The position numbers were made by a program, and so were the translations under genes. From Dokdonella sp. (GTDB taxonomy: Bacteria; Pseudomonadota; Gammaproteobacteria; Xanthomonadales; Rhodanobacteraceae), in contig NZ_JAHCAQ010000005.1 in the NCBI RefSeq assembly GCF_019634845.1, positions 124,001 through 188,000 on the forward strand: DNA of 64,000 bases, given 5' to 3'. The notes beneath the pieces were generated by a model, which saw nothing but the letters and a program-made list of their open reading frames with translations, had not been told where the DNA came from and searched no databases. The first letter of the stretch is position 1. Each line of letters starts with the position of its first letter. This document shows, piece by piece, positions 36,759-45,870 of this stretch.

Positions 36759-37451
36759 TCAAGGGTTGCGCCACCGATACCCGGCGCCGTGTACGGTGTC
36801 GATCGCATCGAAGGCGCGGTCGATGGCGATGAACTTCTTGCGAATGCGCTTGATGTGCGAGGTGATGGTGGCGTCGTCGACGACGACCTGTGCATCGCGC
36901 ATGAGCTGGTCGCGGCTCTTCACGTGGCCGGGGAAGCGCACCAGCGTGTGCACCATCCAGAACTCGGTGACCGTGAGCGGCACGTCGACGCCATTCCAGC
37001 TCACGCGCATGCGTTCGGTCTCGAGCTTGAGCGGGCCCTGCTCGATCACGCTGTCGGCGCTCACCGGCTGACGCAACGCGTCGACCCGGCGCAGCAACGC
37101 GTGGATGCGCGCGGCGAGCTGGTGCAGCGACACGTCCTTGGCGAGATAGTCGTCGGCGCCCAGGCGCAAGCCCGAAATGACGTCGAAATCCGAGTCGCGT
37201 GCGGTGAGGAACAGGATCGGCAGCGTGGCCGCCTGGGCGCGCAGCGTGCGGCACAGCTCGAAGCCGCCCTCGAGCTCGTCACCGAGCCCGACGTCGATGA
37301 TGACGAGATCGGGCAGGCGCTGGGCAAACGCGGTCTGCGCCTCGGGCCGCGAGGCATAGCCGCGCACTTCAAAGCCCAGCCGCGTCAGCGCCTCGACGTA
37401 GTTGGCACGGATCAGCGGTTCATCCTCGACGATGGCGATGTGGCGTGGCAT
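36759..37451 (-). CDS. pdsR: Response regulator, PdsR type (proteobacterial dedicated sortase system)
   Basis: The 230-residue OmpR/PhoB-type regulator starts MPRHIAIVEDEPLIRANYVE. The receiver domain has the acidic pair EDE, phosphorylated Asp in VIIDVGLGDE (~52), LFLTARDSDFDVISGL and Lys in YLAKDVS. The winged-helix output domain ends VDDATITSHIKRIRKKFIAI ... HGAGYRWRNP. The receiver and the segment TVTEFWMVHTLVRFPGHVKS agree with the dedicated-sortase regulator family (TIGR03787) from memory. It precedes pdsS; two tiny ORFs diverge from it. Confidence 0.87.
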   Translation of the reverse strand: MPRHIAIVEDEPLIRANYVEALTRLGFEVRGYASRPEAQTAFAQRLPDLVIIDVGLGDELEGGFELCRTLRAQAATLPILFLTARDSDFDVISGLRLGADDYLAKDVSLHQLAARIHALLRRVDALRQPVSADSVIEQGPLKLETERMRVSWNGVDVPLTVTEFWMVHTLVRFPGHVKSRDQLMRDAQVVVDDATITSHIKRIRKKFIAIDRAFDAIDTVHGAGYRWRNP

Positions 37452-37623
37452 GACGGGTTCCGTGGTGGTTGCGGCCAGCTTACCGGCGGCGCGCGGCGGC
37501 GCAATGGCGCCACCTGCAACGCCCGCAAAATGCCACAACTCGTCGGCGCCAGCGCCGCCGCGCGCCGCCGGCAGGGCCGGCCGCGGCGGTGTAGTTGCAC
37601 CGTGCCGAACAGCGGAGCGCCAC

Positions 37624-37737
37624 ATGCACGCCAACCCACCCGATCCAAACGCCGAACTTCATGGCCGCGAGAGCCTGCGCGTGGTCGTCGCGATCGGCGC
37701 CCTGCTGCTCGGTTTCCTCGCTGCATTGCAGCCTTGA
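37624..37737 (+). CDS. Small single-span membrane protein (37 residues)
   Basis: The ORF encodes a polar N-terminus (MHANPPDPNAELHGRESLR) and one hydrophobic segment (VVVAIGALLLGFLAAL). I do not recognise it. Support comes from context: it diverges from pdsR, is followed 13 bases later by a second small ORF, and a strong plus-strand terminator ends the unit. It could be a PdsR-controlled small membrane protein; that is inference. Confidence 0.42.
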   Translation: MHANPPDPNAELHGRESLRVVVAIGALLLGFLAALQP

Positions 37738-37750
37738 TGATGGAGTCGCC

Positions 37751-37930
37751 ATGAACTTGCTGCTGGATCCACTGCGCTCATTCACGACCACCGCGTCCGA
37801 CGACGATGCCACGGCGTTGTGGCTCGGTGCCGAAGCGATGATCGCGCCATCGTGGTGGCGCGAGCTGAGCAGCGACGCCGCGCCGCCAGCGGCCGAGCGC
37901 GCCGTCGATGCCGACTGGCAGGTGATCTGA
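37751..37930 (+). CDS. Small hypothetical protein (59 residues)
   Basis: The ORF starts MNLLLDPLRSFTTTASDDDA and ends DADWQVI, with an amphipathic N-terminus and two adjacent tryptophans (PSWWREL). No family was recognised and no membrane segment is present. The intrinsic terminator starting 45 bases after its stop shows a plus-strand transcript ends here, which favours a real gene. The ORF could still be fortuitous. Confidence 0.42.
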   Translation: MNLLLDPLRSFTTTASDDDATALWLGAEAMIAPSWWRELSSDAAPPAAERAVDADWQVI

Positions 37931-37974
37931 TCCGCGGCGCGGACGCTGTTGCATCCGCGCCCTTCGCGCGAGGC

Positions 37975-38024
37975 CCGCGCCGGGCGCTCCCCTCCCTCCT
38001 CTCGCCCCGGCGCGGTTTTTTTTT
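37975..38024 (+). terminator. Strong intrinsic terminator after the small ORFs
   Basis: CCGCGCCGGGCG (37975-37986) pairs with CGCCCCGGCGCGG (38003-38015) with a single bulge, and nine T residues follow (38016-38024). It is oriented on the plus strand, while rpe runs on the minus strand beyond it. Confidence 0.85.
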
Positions 38025-38036
38025 GCGCGGCGCGGC

Positions 38037-38711
38037 TCAGCCGCCGCTGATCGCGGCCTGCATGCGCGCAATGATGGCGGCGTAGTCAGCGGCGCCGAAG
38101 ATCGCCGAGCCGGCGACGAAGGTGTCGGCGCCGGCCTGCGCGATCTGGGCGATGTTGTCGGCCTTGACGCCACCGTCGATCTCGAGCCGGATCGCGCGAC
38201 CACTGGCATCGATGCGACGACGCGCCTCGCGCAGCTTGTCGAGTGCACCGGGAATGAAGCCCTGACCACCGAAACCCGGATTGACCGACATGATGAGCAC
38301 GAGGTCGAGCTTGTCGAGCACGTGGTCGAGCCACGTCAACGGCGTGGCCGGATTGAACACCAGGCCCGCCTGGCAACCGTGATCCTTGATCAGGCCGATC
38401 GTGCGATCGACGTGCTCGCTGGCCTCGGGATGAAAGCTGATGAGGCTGGCACCGGCCTGGGCGAAGTCGGGCACGATGCGGTCGACGGGCTTGACCATCA
38501 GGTGCACGTCGATCGGCGCGCTCACGCCATGCTTGCGCAGCGCCGCGCACACCAGCGGCCCGATCGTGAGGTTGGGCACGTAGTGGTTGTCCATCACGTC
38601 GAAGTGGATCCACTGCGCGCCGGCGGCGATGACGGCATCGACCTCGGCGCCGAGGCGGGCGAAATCGGCGGACAGGATCGAGGGAGCGATGATCGGGCTT
38701 TGCTTGGCCAT
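38037..38711 (-). CDS. rpe: Ribulose-phosphate 3-epimerase
   Basis: Rpe interconverts ribulose 5-phosphate and xylulose 5-phosphate. The 224-residue TIM barrel starts [20 protein letters not shown] (38711). Family blocks are [20 protein letters not shown] (metal-binding His and catalytic Asp), [24 protein letters not shown] and [11 protein letters not shown] with the second catalytic Asp. It lies 46 bases downstream of djlA on the same strand. Confidence 0.97.
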   Translation of the reverse strand: MAKQSPIIAPSILSADFARLGAEVDAVIAAGAQWIHFDVMDNHYVPNLTIGPLVCAALRKHGVSAPIDVHLMVKPVDRIVPDFAQAGASLISFHPEASEHVDRTIGLIKDHGCQAGLVFNPATPLTWLDHVLDKLDLVLIMSVNPGFGGQGFIPGALDKLREARRRIDASGRAIRLEIDGGVKADNIAQIAQAGADTFVAGSAIFGAADYAAIIARMQAAISGG

Positions 38712-38757
38712 GGCGAGATACCTGCGGGAGGCGCGGGCGGGATTGGGGTGGTGGCAG

Positions 38758-39576
38758 TCAGCGCTGGCCGCGCTGTTCGCGGACGCGCTCATAGGCGGCG
38801 TTGATTTCGCGCGCGCGTTCCTCGGAGCGGCGGCGCACCTCATCGGGCGCGTCCACCAGTTTGTCTGGATGGTGCTGGCTCATCAGCTTGCGATAGGCCC
38901 GCTTGACCGCCGCGTCGTCGGCGTCGTTGGCCACGCCGAGCACGGCGTAGGGATCGACTTCGGAGGGTCGCCGAGGCGGGGGCGGCGGCGCTTCCTGCCA
39001 CGGGCCACGCTCGCGCGGCCGCGCGGTGCGCTCGTACTGCGCGCGATGCCAGGCCGGCCCGTAACCCTTCATCGCCGACAGCGCGGTGAGCTCGTATTCG
39101 GTGACGCCCAGTGCCGCGCACAGCTTCTGCACGAGCGCGAGCTTGGGCTGCACCACGAGGCCCTCGGCGTAGACGAGATCGAGCAGGAGGTCGAGCACGA
39201 TGAAGGCATTGTCGCGCCGGCCACGGCACCAGTTCCTGAGTTCGGCCAGCGGCACCGTATTGTTGAATTCGGGCTGCTTGCCGACCGTGAAGCGCGCCAT
39301 CGCCACGCGGCGCGCCTCGGCATCGAGGTTGAGGCGCCCCATCAGCGCTTCGGCGGCGACGATCTCGGGCTCGGAGACGCGCCCGTCGGATTTGGCCAGG
39401 GCACCGGCGTAGGCGAACAGCGGGCCGACGAAGTCGAGGTCGAAGCGGGGCGGCCGCAGGCGCTCGCTGGCCTGGTCGTAGATGTGGCCGAGCACGCCAC
39501 CGAGCACGAGTCCGACCGGGTTGCGCCACAGCAGCACGCCGATGATGGCGCCGACGATCTTGCCGACGATCCTCAC
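38758..39576 (-). CDS. djlA: DjlA-type co-chaperone (TerB plus J domain)
   Basis: The 272-residue protein probably starts at the GTG at 39576 ([20 protein letters not shown]), which gives the N-terminal membrane segment typical of DjlA. A TerB-like helical domain (~45-160, [20 protein letters not shown]) and a Pro-rich linker ([11 protein letters not shown]) lead to the C-terminal J domain (~205-272) with the essential HPD in [10 protein letters not shown]. DjlA stimulates DnaK at the inner membrane and affects capsule signalling in E. coli. Confidence 0.92.
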   Translation of the reverse strand: MRIVGKIVGAIIGVLLWRNPVGLVLGGVLGHIYDQASERLRPPRFDLDFVGPLFAYAGALAKSDGRVSEPEIVAAEALMGRLNLDAEARRVAMARFTVGKQPEFNNTVPLAELRNWCRGRRDNAFIVLDLLLDLVYAEGLVVQPKLALVQKLCAALGVTEYELTALSAMKGYGPAWHRAQYERTARPRERGPWQEAPPPPPRRPSEVDPYAVLGVANDADDAAVKRAYRKLMSQHHPDKLVDAPDEVRRRSEERAREINAAYERVREQRGQR

Positions 39577-39705
39577 CGCGCGGCCTCGCGGCGCGCGGTG
39601 CGGCAGGCAGGGACGTGGTGGCAGGCGGCGCTGGACACGGGAGCGAGACGTCGCGGCGGTGAAGCCGCACATTCTAGCAAGGCCTTCCGCCGCGCCGGGC
39701 ATCGC

Positions 39706-39711
39706 TACAAT
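39706..39711 (+). promoter_or_regulatory. Candidate -10 box for purC
   Basis: TACAAT lies 28 bases before the chosen purC GTG, in the same relative position as the TACAAT before hemB. No clear -35 hexamer is present. The in-frame ATG overlapping it at 39710 would then lie before the transcription start, which argues for the GTG. Confidence 0.45.
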
Positions 39712-39739
39712 GGCGGCCTTTCGCCAGCGGGAACAGCGC

Positions 39740-40636
39740 GTGCCGACCGTACTCGTGGAATCCAATCTGCCCGGCCTCGAACTCGTCCACCGCGGCAAGG
39801 TGCGCGATGTCTACGCACTGTCGGCGCAGGAGCTGCTGATCGTCGCCAGCGACCGGCTCAGTGCGTTCGACGTGGTGCTGCCCGACCCGATCCCCGGCAA
39901 GGGCGAGATGCTGTGCCAGATCTCCAATTTCTGGTTCGCGCGCACCAGCCAGCTCATTGCCAACCATCTGACCGGACGCAGCGTGGCCAGCGCGCTGCCG
40001 GCCGGCGTGGATGCCGCCCTGTACGAACGACGCAGCGTGATCACCAAGCGCCTGCGCGTGTTGCCGGTGGAGGCGATCGCACGCGGCTACCTCATCGGCT
40101 CGGGCTGGAAGGACTACCAGGCCACCGGTGCGGTGTGCGGCATCCGCCTGCCGGCTGGATTGCGCCAGGCCGAGCGCCTGCCGCAGCCGATCTTCACGCC
40201 CTCGACCAAGGCCGCGGTCGGCGCGCACGACCAGAACGTGGGCTTCGATGAGGTGGTTGCGCTGATCGGCGGCGAGCTTGCCGAACAGGTGCGCGCGGCG
40301 ACGCTGGCGATCTACGACTTCGCGGCAGCCCATGCCGCCGGCCGCGGCATCCTCATCGCCGATACCAAGTTCGAGTTCGGCCTCGACGCCGAAGGCCGGC
40401 TGCACGTCGTCGACGAGATGCTCACGCCCGATTCGTCGCGCTTCTGGCCGGCCGACGAGTATCGCGTGGGCAGCAGCCCACCGAGCTACGACAAGCAGTT
40501 CGTGCGCGACTACCTGGAAACGCTGGACTGGAACAAGAGCGCGCCGGGGCCGCATGTTCCGCCCGCGATCATCGCCGCGACCGCGGCGAAATACGCCGAG
40601 GCACTGCGTCGCCTGGCCGACATCCAGCTCGACTGA
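39740..40636 (+). CDS. purC: Phosphoribosylaminoimidazole-succinocarboxamide synthase
   Basis: PurC joins aspartate to CAIR in purine synthesis. The protein from the GTG at 39740 has 298 residues ([20 protein letters not shown]), the longer SAICAR-synthase type found in Lysobacterales and eukaryotes, not the ~237-residue E. coli type. Blocks seen are [45 protein letters not shown] and [13 protein letters not shown]. An in-frame ATG at 39710 would add ten residues but overlaps the -10 box. A bidirectional terminator follows. Confidence 0.95.
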   Translation: MPTVLVESNLPGLELVHRGKVRDVYALSAQELLIVASDRLSAFDVVLPDPIPGKGEMLCQISNFWFARTSQLIANHLTGRSVASALPAGVDAALYERRSVITKRLRVLPVEAIARGYLIGSGWKDYQATGAVCGIRLPAGLRQAERLPQPIFTPSTKAAVGAHDQNVGFDEVVALIGGELAEQVRAATLAIYDFAAAHAAGRGILIADTKFEFGLDAEGRLHVVDEMLTPDSSRFWPADEYRVGSSPPSYDKQFVRDYLETLDWNKSAPGPHVPPAIIAATAAKYAEALRRLADIQLD

Positions 40637-40672
40637 GCCGCGCGCCTCGCACCGCAGCGCGGCCTGCCGGGC

Positions 40673-40706
40673 AAAAAAAAGCGCGCCACCGGGGCGCGCT
40701 TTTTCG
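40673..40706. terminator. Bidirectional intrinsic terminator between purC and the lipase-like gene
   Basis: GCGCGCC (40681-40687) and GGCGCGC (40693-40699) form a 7-bp stem with a five-base loop. Eight A residues precede it and five T residues follow, so it can end convergent transcripts from both sides. Confidence 0.9.
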
Positions 40707-40725
40707 TTTGCCTGGAGCACGTGGC

Positions 40726-42876
40726 TCAGGGTGTCGGTACCGGCTTGAGCACGGTCGGATTGTTGACCACGAGCGCGGCGCCATTGCTGACCACGAAGCT
40801 CGCCATCTCGCCCTGCATCTCGACCGTCGCATACGGATAGCTGGTGGGGTCGAGCAGCGAACCATGCACGCCCTGCACGAAACGGGCGGCGGCATGGATG
40901 CCATCGGCGCTCGGCGCGATCGAATGATCGATGGCCGGCAGCGCGAGTGCGGCGATCAGCGGCTCGGTGCCCGACAGCGGCCCACTGGCGACGCGGTTGG
41001 GAATGACCTGGTCGGGCAGCACGTCGCCGCCACCGATCACTTCGTGCAACAGGATGTTCTTGCGGTAAGGCAGCGTGCCGGCGGCCTGCGGCGCGATCAG
41101 CGTGCCGTTGCCGGCGAAGTTGATCGGGTCGCCCGAATCGACCACGGTCTGCGCGGCCAGCATGAAGCTGTCGTAGGCCGGCGTCCCCGCCACCACGCCC
41201 GCACCAGCGAGGCCGGCGCGGATCACGGGACCGAAGGTCGGCGAGCCGTCGAGCAGGCGCGCGATGCCGCCACCGGGCACGCTCAGCACGGCGGTCTTGA
41301 TCGACGGGTCGACCGCCATCACCACGGTGCCGACGATGCTGCCGAGCGACTGGCCGACGAAGCGCGGATTGCTGCCGTCGACGTTGGGCAGCGTGCCGGC
41401 TGCGTGGGCGAGCTGCATCACGTCGGCCACGCCCTGGCGCAGGTTGTCGCGCGAGGTGAGCAGGCTGGCGAGGTTGATGAAATGGCTGCCCGAGCTGTCG
41501 ATCGTGCCGTCGGGACCGGCGGCGCCGGTGGTGTTGTTCTGCACGTCGAGGTTGAAGGTGCGCTCATGCGCGCCGAGCGCCGCGAACGGCGACGAGCTGC
41601 CCATGTAGAACGGGTTGCTCGTGCTGGTGATGCCGTGCAGCGGCAGGTCGATTGCGACCACCGCAAAACCCTGGGCCGCCAGCGTACCCGCGATCGCGAA
41701 CATGTCGGTGCGATTGCGCGTGATGCCGTGCTGGAAAATCACCACCGGCCAACCCGCGGCGGGCTTGGTCTTGCCCGACGCCGCGTTGGGCAAGGTCAGC
41801 AGCAGCGGCACGACCTCGGCCGACTTGGCGACCGGGATCGGGTTGCAGGCGGTCAGGTTGGTCGAGGTCGGATCGAGGCCAAACCCGGCGCACTGCTGGA
41901 TGTAGGCACCCGGCGCGGCGTTCCAGTTCTTGGTCAGCGGCGCCAGCGGATCGGCCTGGGTCGGTGCGGCCAGGTAGTACGGCAGCTTGATCGTGCCGAC
42001 GTAGATGTCGGCGATCGGCGGCAGGCCCAGGCCAAGGCTGGCCAGCGTCATGCCGGTCGACGCGGTGTGCGTTTCGGCGGCGGGCGAAGCCTGGGTGATC
42101 GCGGCCACGGCCTGCAGCGTCGGCGTGATGCTCTGCGTCGTCGCCGTCCACGACATCGCGATCGAGCCGGCCGCAATGCCGGCGCCCTGCGCCGCGGCTT
42201 CCTGCGCGTTGACGAGCTGGCGCAGCGGTTCGAGCTGGCAGGCGGTCGCGTCGGGCAGTGCCGGCGAGGTCGAATGACCGCCCGCGCACAGCGCGCGCTT
42301 GCCGGTGGCCAGCAGGTAGGTGAACGATCCGCGCACGTTGCCGCCGGCCGCGTCCTTGACGCCGGTGGTGACCACGGCCATGTACGAAGTGCGCTGCTTG
42401 AGCGCCTTGGTCGGCACGATCGCCATCGTCTTGCCCGTGCTGTCGGAGGCCGCCAGCGTGGCCACGAACTCGGCCGGCGAGGCCAGTTCGCGCACGACGC
42501 CGGTCACGGCGCCGGCCGGACCGCTCAGCGTGACTTCGTACAGGTGCACGTTGCCGGCCAGCGAGGCCGCATCGATCGGCGCCGAGAAGGTCATCGACCA
42601 CGGCGCGCTGGTGCTGAAGCCGTCCTGCGCATTCATGGCCTGCTTGGGCATCGCGTCGGGCGCGCCAGCCGCCACCGGGATGTTGAGCGTGAGATCGGTG
42701 GTGCCCGCGAACAGCAGATTGTTCGGGAACGGGATCACGCTGTGGCTCGGATCGAAGCCCACCACGGTGTGCGGCGCGACCGGTGCCCGGTAATCGTACG
42801 CATGCGCGCTCGGGGCGGCCAACGTACCCAATGCCAACGCGGCGGCGGCCGCAAGTGTGATCAATCGAAGCTGCAT
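40726..42876 (-). CDS. Secreted alpha/beta hydrolase, Pla-1/VolA-like extracellular lipase type
   Basis: The 716-residue protein has a signal peptide (MQLRLITLAAAAALALGTLA, cleavage after SAHA). A first domain (~27-180) has the Ig-like pattern FDPSHSVIPFPNNLLFAG and PWSMTFSAPIDAASL found in Pla-1/cef and VolA-type lipases. The hydrolase domain follows with WPVVIFQHGITRNRTDMFAI (oxyanion His-Gly), the nucleophile elbow FVGQSLGSIVG and a late VHGSLLDP candidate His. It has no lipobox, so it is probably released. It may hydrolyse lipids or esters; the substrate is inferred only from the family. Confidence 0.85.
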   Translation of the reverse strand: MQLRLITLAAAAALALGTLAAPSAHAYDYRAPVAPHTVVGFDPSHSVIPFPNNLLFAGTTDLTLNIPVAAGAPDAMPKQAMNAQDGFSTSAPWSMTFSAPIDAASLAGNVHLYEVTLSGPAGAVTGVVRELASPAEFVATLAASDSTGKTMAIVPTKALKQRTSYMAVVTTGVKDAAGGNVRGSFTYLLATGKRALCAGGHSTSPALPDATACQLEPLRQLVNAQEAAAQGAGIAAGSIAMSWTATTQSITPTLQAVAAITQASPAAETHTASTGMTLASLGLGLPPIADIYVGTIKLPYYLAAPTQADPLAPLTKNWNAAPGAYIQQCAGFGLDPTSTNLTACNPIPVAKSAEVVPLLLTLPNAASGKTKPAAGWPVVIFQHGITRNRTDMFAIAGTLAAQGFAVVAIDLPLHGITSTSNPFYMGSSSPFAALGAHERTFNLDVQNNTTGAAGPDGTIDSSGSHFINLASLLTSRDNLRQGVADVMQLAHAAGTLPNVDGSNPRFVGQSLGSIVGTVVMAVDPSIKTAVLSVPGGGIARLLDGSPTFGPVIRAGLAGAGVVAGTPAYDSFMLAAQTVVDSGDPINFAGNGTLIAPQAAGTLPYRKNILLHEVIGGGDVLPDQVIPNRVASGPLSGTEPLIAALALPAIDHSIAPSADGIHAAARFVQGVHGSLLDPTSYPYATVEMQGEMASFVVSNGAALVVNNPTVLKPVPTP

Positions 42877-43099
42877 GACAAGCCCCTTCTGGCTGCGTCC
42901 CGAATGCGAAGAAAGTGTGAAAACCGGGCCATCTTAGGCGCTCCAATCAAGGCTTGGCAACGCTGCACTGCGGCGAAATGCGGTGGCGTATGGTGCGCCG
43001 CTGCCGACACCGGTCCGCAGCCGTGCGCAGCGCGCGCAAAAACCGTGTCCCGCTGCGCGTGCGCGCCGGCGCCGGCAGCGGCCTTCCGGCGACCGCCAC

Positions 43100-43960
43100 T
43101 CACGGCAGGCGCGGCCAGCTCGCTGCCGCCGGCTCGAACGGGCGGGGTGCCCAGCCGAAATCACGCGCGGCCGGACCATTGTCGGCAACGAGGTCCTCGC
43201 GCAGGCGCGCGATGCTGGCCGCATGCAGCGCGCCCCAGCCCATCGCGCGCGCGATGCCGGCGATCGCGCGCGAGCCGAGCACGGCCACCGGCAACGGGAT
43301 CGGCAGGCAGGCCACCTCGAGCGAACAGCAGGTGCGCTCGATCATCTGCGCGCAGTCGAGGCGTTCGCCACCACCGACGGCGTAGACGCCGGCAGCCGGT
43401 GGCGTCAGCAGGGCCAGGCAGGCCTGCGCCAGATCATCGGCATGCACGGGCTGGCGCAGGCCACTGGCGCCATGCAGGCGCGGATACATGCGCCAGCGCC
43501 GCGCAAAGCGCGCGATGCGCGCCAGTGAGCGGTCGCGGCCGCTGCCATAGATGAGGGTCGGCCGCAGGATCACGGCGCGCGCACCACGCTGCGCGGCGCT
43601 GGCAAGCAGCTGCTGTTCGCTGGCCACCAGGCGCGCGGCAAGCTCGCGCTCGAGCGGATCGGGCGAAGTGCGCTTGCTGACGGCGCTCATCGATCCGAGC
43701 GCGACCACGGGACCGGCGCCGGTCGCGGCGTCCGCATACCAGCGCGCGAACGCATCGAGCGGGCCACAGCTGATGGTCGCCTCGCTGCCCGGCGGCACCG
43801 GCAACGGCTGGTCGAGAGCGGCCTGCAACCACTGCCCGTCGGGCAGCGCCGGCTGCGCGCGACGACTCACGGCAAGGACGCGCAGGCCCGCTGCGGACAG
43901 GCGCGGCAGCAGGAACTGACCGACCATGCCACTGGCACCGAAGACCAGGCAGGTCGTCAT
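43100..43960 (-). CDS. NAD-dependent epimerase/dehydratase family protein
   Basis: The 286-residue extended short-chain dehydrogenase-like protein starts MTTCLVFGASGMVGQFLLPR with the Rossmann motif GASGMVG (~8-14). VALGSMSAVSKR occupies the position of the catalytic Ser, but the usual Y-x3-K is not evident; ILRPTLIYGSGRD follows. It may therefore be an atypical nucleotide-sugar or isoprenoid-modifying reductase, or a regulatory NmrA-like protein. It lies four bases after the small membrane protein gene upstream. Confidence 0.82.
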   Translation of the reverse strand: MTTCLVFGASGMVGQFLLPRLSAAGLRVLAVSRRAQPALPDGQWLQAALDQPLPVPPGSEATISCGPLDAFARWYADAATGAGPVVALGSMSAVSKRTSPDPLERELAARLVASEQQLLASAAQRGARAVILRPTLIYGSGRDRSLARIARFARRWRMYPRLHGASGLRQPVHADDLAQACLALLTPPAAGVYAVGGGERLDCAQMIERTCCSLEVACLPIPLPVAVLGSRAIAGIARAMGWGALHAASIARLREDLVADNGPAARDFGWAPRPFEPAAASWPRLP

Positions 43961-43964
43961 CGCG

Positions 43965-44531
43965 TCACGGTGCGGGTGCGGTGTGCGCGGCCTCGGTTGT
44001 CAGCCCATCGGTCGCCGCCTCGGTCGGATCGGCCAGCGCCGCGCAGGCGGCATCGAGCGCCGCTGCGGCGCGCTGCAGCGGTGATTTCTGCACGGCCGCG
44101 CGCGCCGCGAACAACGGCTTGCGCGCCTTGTCGATGTGGCCGAGCGCGCTGGCCATGGTCGCTGCATCGGCGCCGATCAGCAATTCGAGCGGTTGCAGGC
44201 ACTGCTGCACGGCGAGGTCGTAGGCGCGATTGCACTTGCGGTAGTCCTCGATCTGCGTGCCGAGTTCGCGCAGGTGCGCCAGCGCGATCTGCACCGCCGG
44301 CGATTCGCTCGACGGCGCCAGCACGGCTGCGGCCGGCATCGCCGCCGGCATCGGATCGGGTGGCGGATTGGCCACGCGCTCGGCATGCATCGTGTCGAGC
44401 TCGTTTTCCAGATCCATCTTCTCGTACAGCAGTTCGTTGGCGCGTGCCTGTTCGCCGCGCCACGCGCGCACGAACCACAAGGCAGCCGCGATCGCGAGCA
44501 GCGCCACCAGCCAGCCGAGCCATTGCATCAT
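43965..44531 (-). CDS. Membrane-anchored protein of unknown function with coiled-coil start
   Basis: The 188-residue form starts MMQWLGWLVALLAIAAALWF behind a GGAGG ribosome-binding site. One N-terminal membrane helix (~4-21) is followed by a short coiled-coil region (EQARANELLYEKMDLENELD) and an Ala-rich helical domain with a few cysteines (KCNRAYDLAVQQC). No family was recognised. Only four bases separate it from the epimerase gene, so they are likely one operon. Confidence 0.78.
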   Translation of the reverse strand: MMQWLGWLVALLAIAAALWFVRAWRGEQARANELLYEKMDLENELDTMHAERVANPPPDPMPAAMPAAAVLAPSSESPAVQIALAHLRELGTQIEDYRKCNRAYDLAVQQCLQPLELLIGADAATMASALGHIDKARKPLFAARAAVQKSPLQRAAAALDAACAALADPTEAATDGLTTEAAHTAPAP

Positions 44532-44692
44532 GCATCTCCTCCCCACTGCGAGCGCGGGCATGATCGCACGGCTGGCGCCGCCCCGCGCAATGCCGGCAAT
44601 CGCACCGCCGCGGCCACGCCCACCACCCGGCACCCACCGTCACACGCCGGCACAGGCATAATCGGCGTTTCAGCCTGCCGAGGAACCACGCC

Positions 44693-45196
44693 ATGCGTCT
44701 CGCCCTTGCCCTGTCCCTGCTGCTCGCCGCCCCCGCCTTTGCGCACGACGAGGCCGGCCACCACGACCACGGCGCCAAGTCCGAGATGGCGCCGATCGCG
44801 CCGGTGCAGACCACCGCCGAGGGCGCCGTGTATGGCGCCAGCCTGCCGGCCACGCCGCCGGCGCCGCTGAGCCTGGACGACGTCGTGGCGAAACCGGCGG
44901 CGCTGATCGGCAAGAGCGGCGCGTTCAGCGGACGCATCACCCAGGTGTGCCAGATGCAGGGGTGCTGGCTCGTACTCAGCGCCAGCAACGGCGAGTTCGC
45001 GCGCGTCATCATGCACGATCACGCCTTCGGCGTGCCCAAGGACGCCAAGGGCGACGCCGTGGTCTACGGCACGCTCAGCGAAAAGACCTTGTCGGCGCAG
45101 GAGCAGGAGCACCTGAAGAAGGATGGCGCCAAGGCGGCGGCTGCGCGCGAGCTGCAGATCGACGCGACCTCGGTGCTGATCCGCAGCGCGGGTTGA
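44693..45196 (+). CDS. Secreted DUF4920-like protein
   Basis: The 167-residue product has a signal peptide (MRLALALSLLLAAPAFA), then a His-rich segment (HDEAGHHDHGAK) that could bind metal, and a small domain with FSGRITQVCQMQGCWLVLSA and GDAVVYGTLSEKTLS. The C-x4-C in a QVCQMQGCW motif is typical of DUF4920 proteins, whose function is unknown. It would be periplasmic. It diverges from the membrane protein gene at 44531. Confidence 0.8.
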   Translation: MRLALALSLLLAAPAFAHDEAGHHDHGAKSEMAPIAPVQTTAEGAVYGASLPATPPAPLSLDDVVAKPAALIGKSGAFSGRITQVCQMQGCWLVLSASNGEFARVIMHDHAFGVPKDAKGDAVVYGTLSEKTLSAQEQEHLKKDGAKAAAARELQIDATSVLIRSAG

Positions 45197-45300
45197 GACG
45201 ACGATCCGGCGAACGAACACCAGTCGTGCGCACTGCCACGGAATTGGAGCGCCAGCTGCGGCGCCCCAACCCCCTCACTGCCAAAGGCAGCTGTAGAAAA

Positions 45301-45813
45301 TCAACTCTCTGAAGAGTTGCATATCGCGTTCGGATGCGGGCCTTGACCTTGGTTGGTGATCGGTGGGCTCCAATCCCCTGGAGGAGCCCAAGTACCATCG
45401 GGTTTCGGAAACGTCCGGCGGCGATATTCAACCTTTTGCCACCACCCACCTTGAGATCCCCCTATCGGATCCTGGTAGATGATTACGTTGGAAACGCTCG
45501 GCGGGAAGTCCAACGGATTTGGTGGCGGAGCAGGCGGCGGAAAGACCGGAACAGTTGGTAGCGTCGGTGGCTGGCACTCACTTTGTTGTACCCCTTGGAC
45601 AGGGTCGACGTTCCTACCTCCCGAGGTCACATACAAATCCATGTCGATGGCTCGAGTTTCCCTGATTTGCACGCCATCAGATCGGACATAGGTGAATTGA
45701 ATCGTGCCGTAACTGGGGGTTGCTCGCCTATGGTCCAACGTTGCGGCAGCCAGCCATGTAGCGGGCACCAATGTGAGGACGCACATCGCGCTGGCAAGAA
45801 GTTTCCGTGACAT
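45301..45813 (-). CDS. Orphan secreted protein beside IS4, distant paralogue of the 11.6-kb protein
   Basis: I do not recognise a family. The 170-residue form starts MSRKLLASAMCVLTLVPATW, a Sec signal peptide ending near residue 24; an ATG five codons upstream is possible. It has FTYVRSDGVQ (~40), C-Q-P-P-T-L-P-T (80-87), a Pro-rich stretch, GGSQGGWW (118-125) and ends CNSSES. The Cys-Pro-Pro/LPT, GGS-GG-W and Cys-Asn-Ser-Ser motifs recur in order in the protein at 11615. Base use is less GC-rich than the neighbours. The start lies 57 bases from the inverted repeat at 45871. Confidence 0.75.
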   Translation of the reverse strand: MSRKLLASAMCVLTLVPATWLAAATLDHRRATPSYGTIQFTYVRSDGVQIRETRAIDMDLYVTSGGRNVDPVQGVQQSECQPPTLPTVPVFPPPAPPPNPLDFPPSVSNVIIYQDPIGGSQGGWWQKVEYRRRTFPKPDGTWAPPGDWSPPITNQGQGPHPNAICNSSES

Positions 45814-45858
45814 TTTCGCTCCAGTCATACCTAGTCTCGACGCGAGGCGGATAGATCG

Positions 45859-45870
45859 TAGCCCCCCAAT
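45859..45870. repeat. Probable target-site duplication, left copy
   Basis: TAGCCCCCCAAT directly abuts the IS4 element; the right flank at 47267-47278 reads TAGCCCCCCCAT, one mismatch in twelve. A 10-13 bp duplication is normal for IS4-family insertions. The run of C lowers its specificity. Confidence 0.6.

Noticed and set aside
39710-39712. ATG at 39710 as the purC start
   Set aside because: It overlaps the probable -10 box TACAAT, so it would lie upstream of the transcription start; the GTG at 39740 fits the family start.
40708-43554. A 948-codon open frame on the plus strand opposite the lipase-like gene
   Set aside because: The minus-strand lipase-like protein has a signal peptide, serine elbow and expected fold; the plus frame is a compositional shadow.
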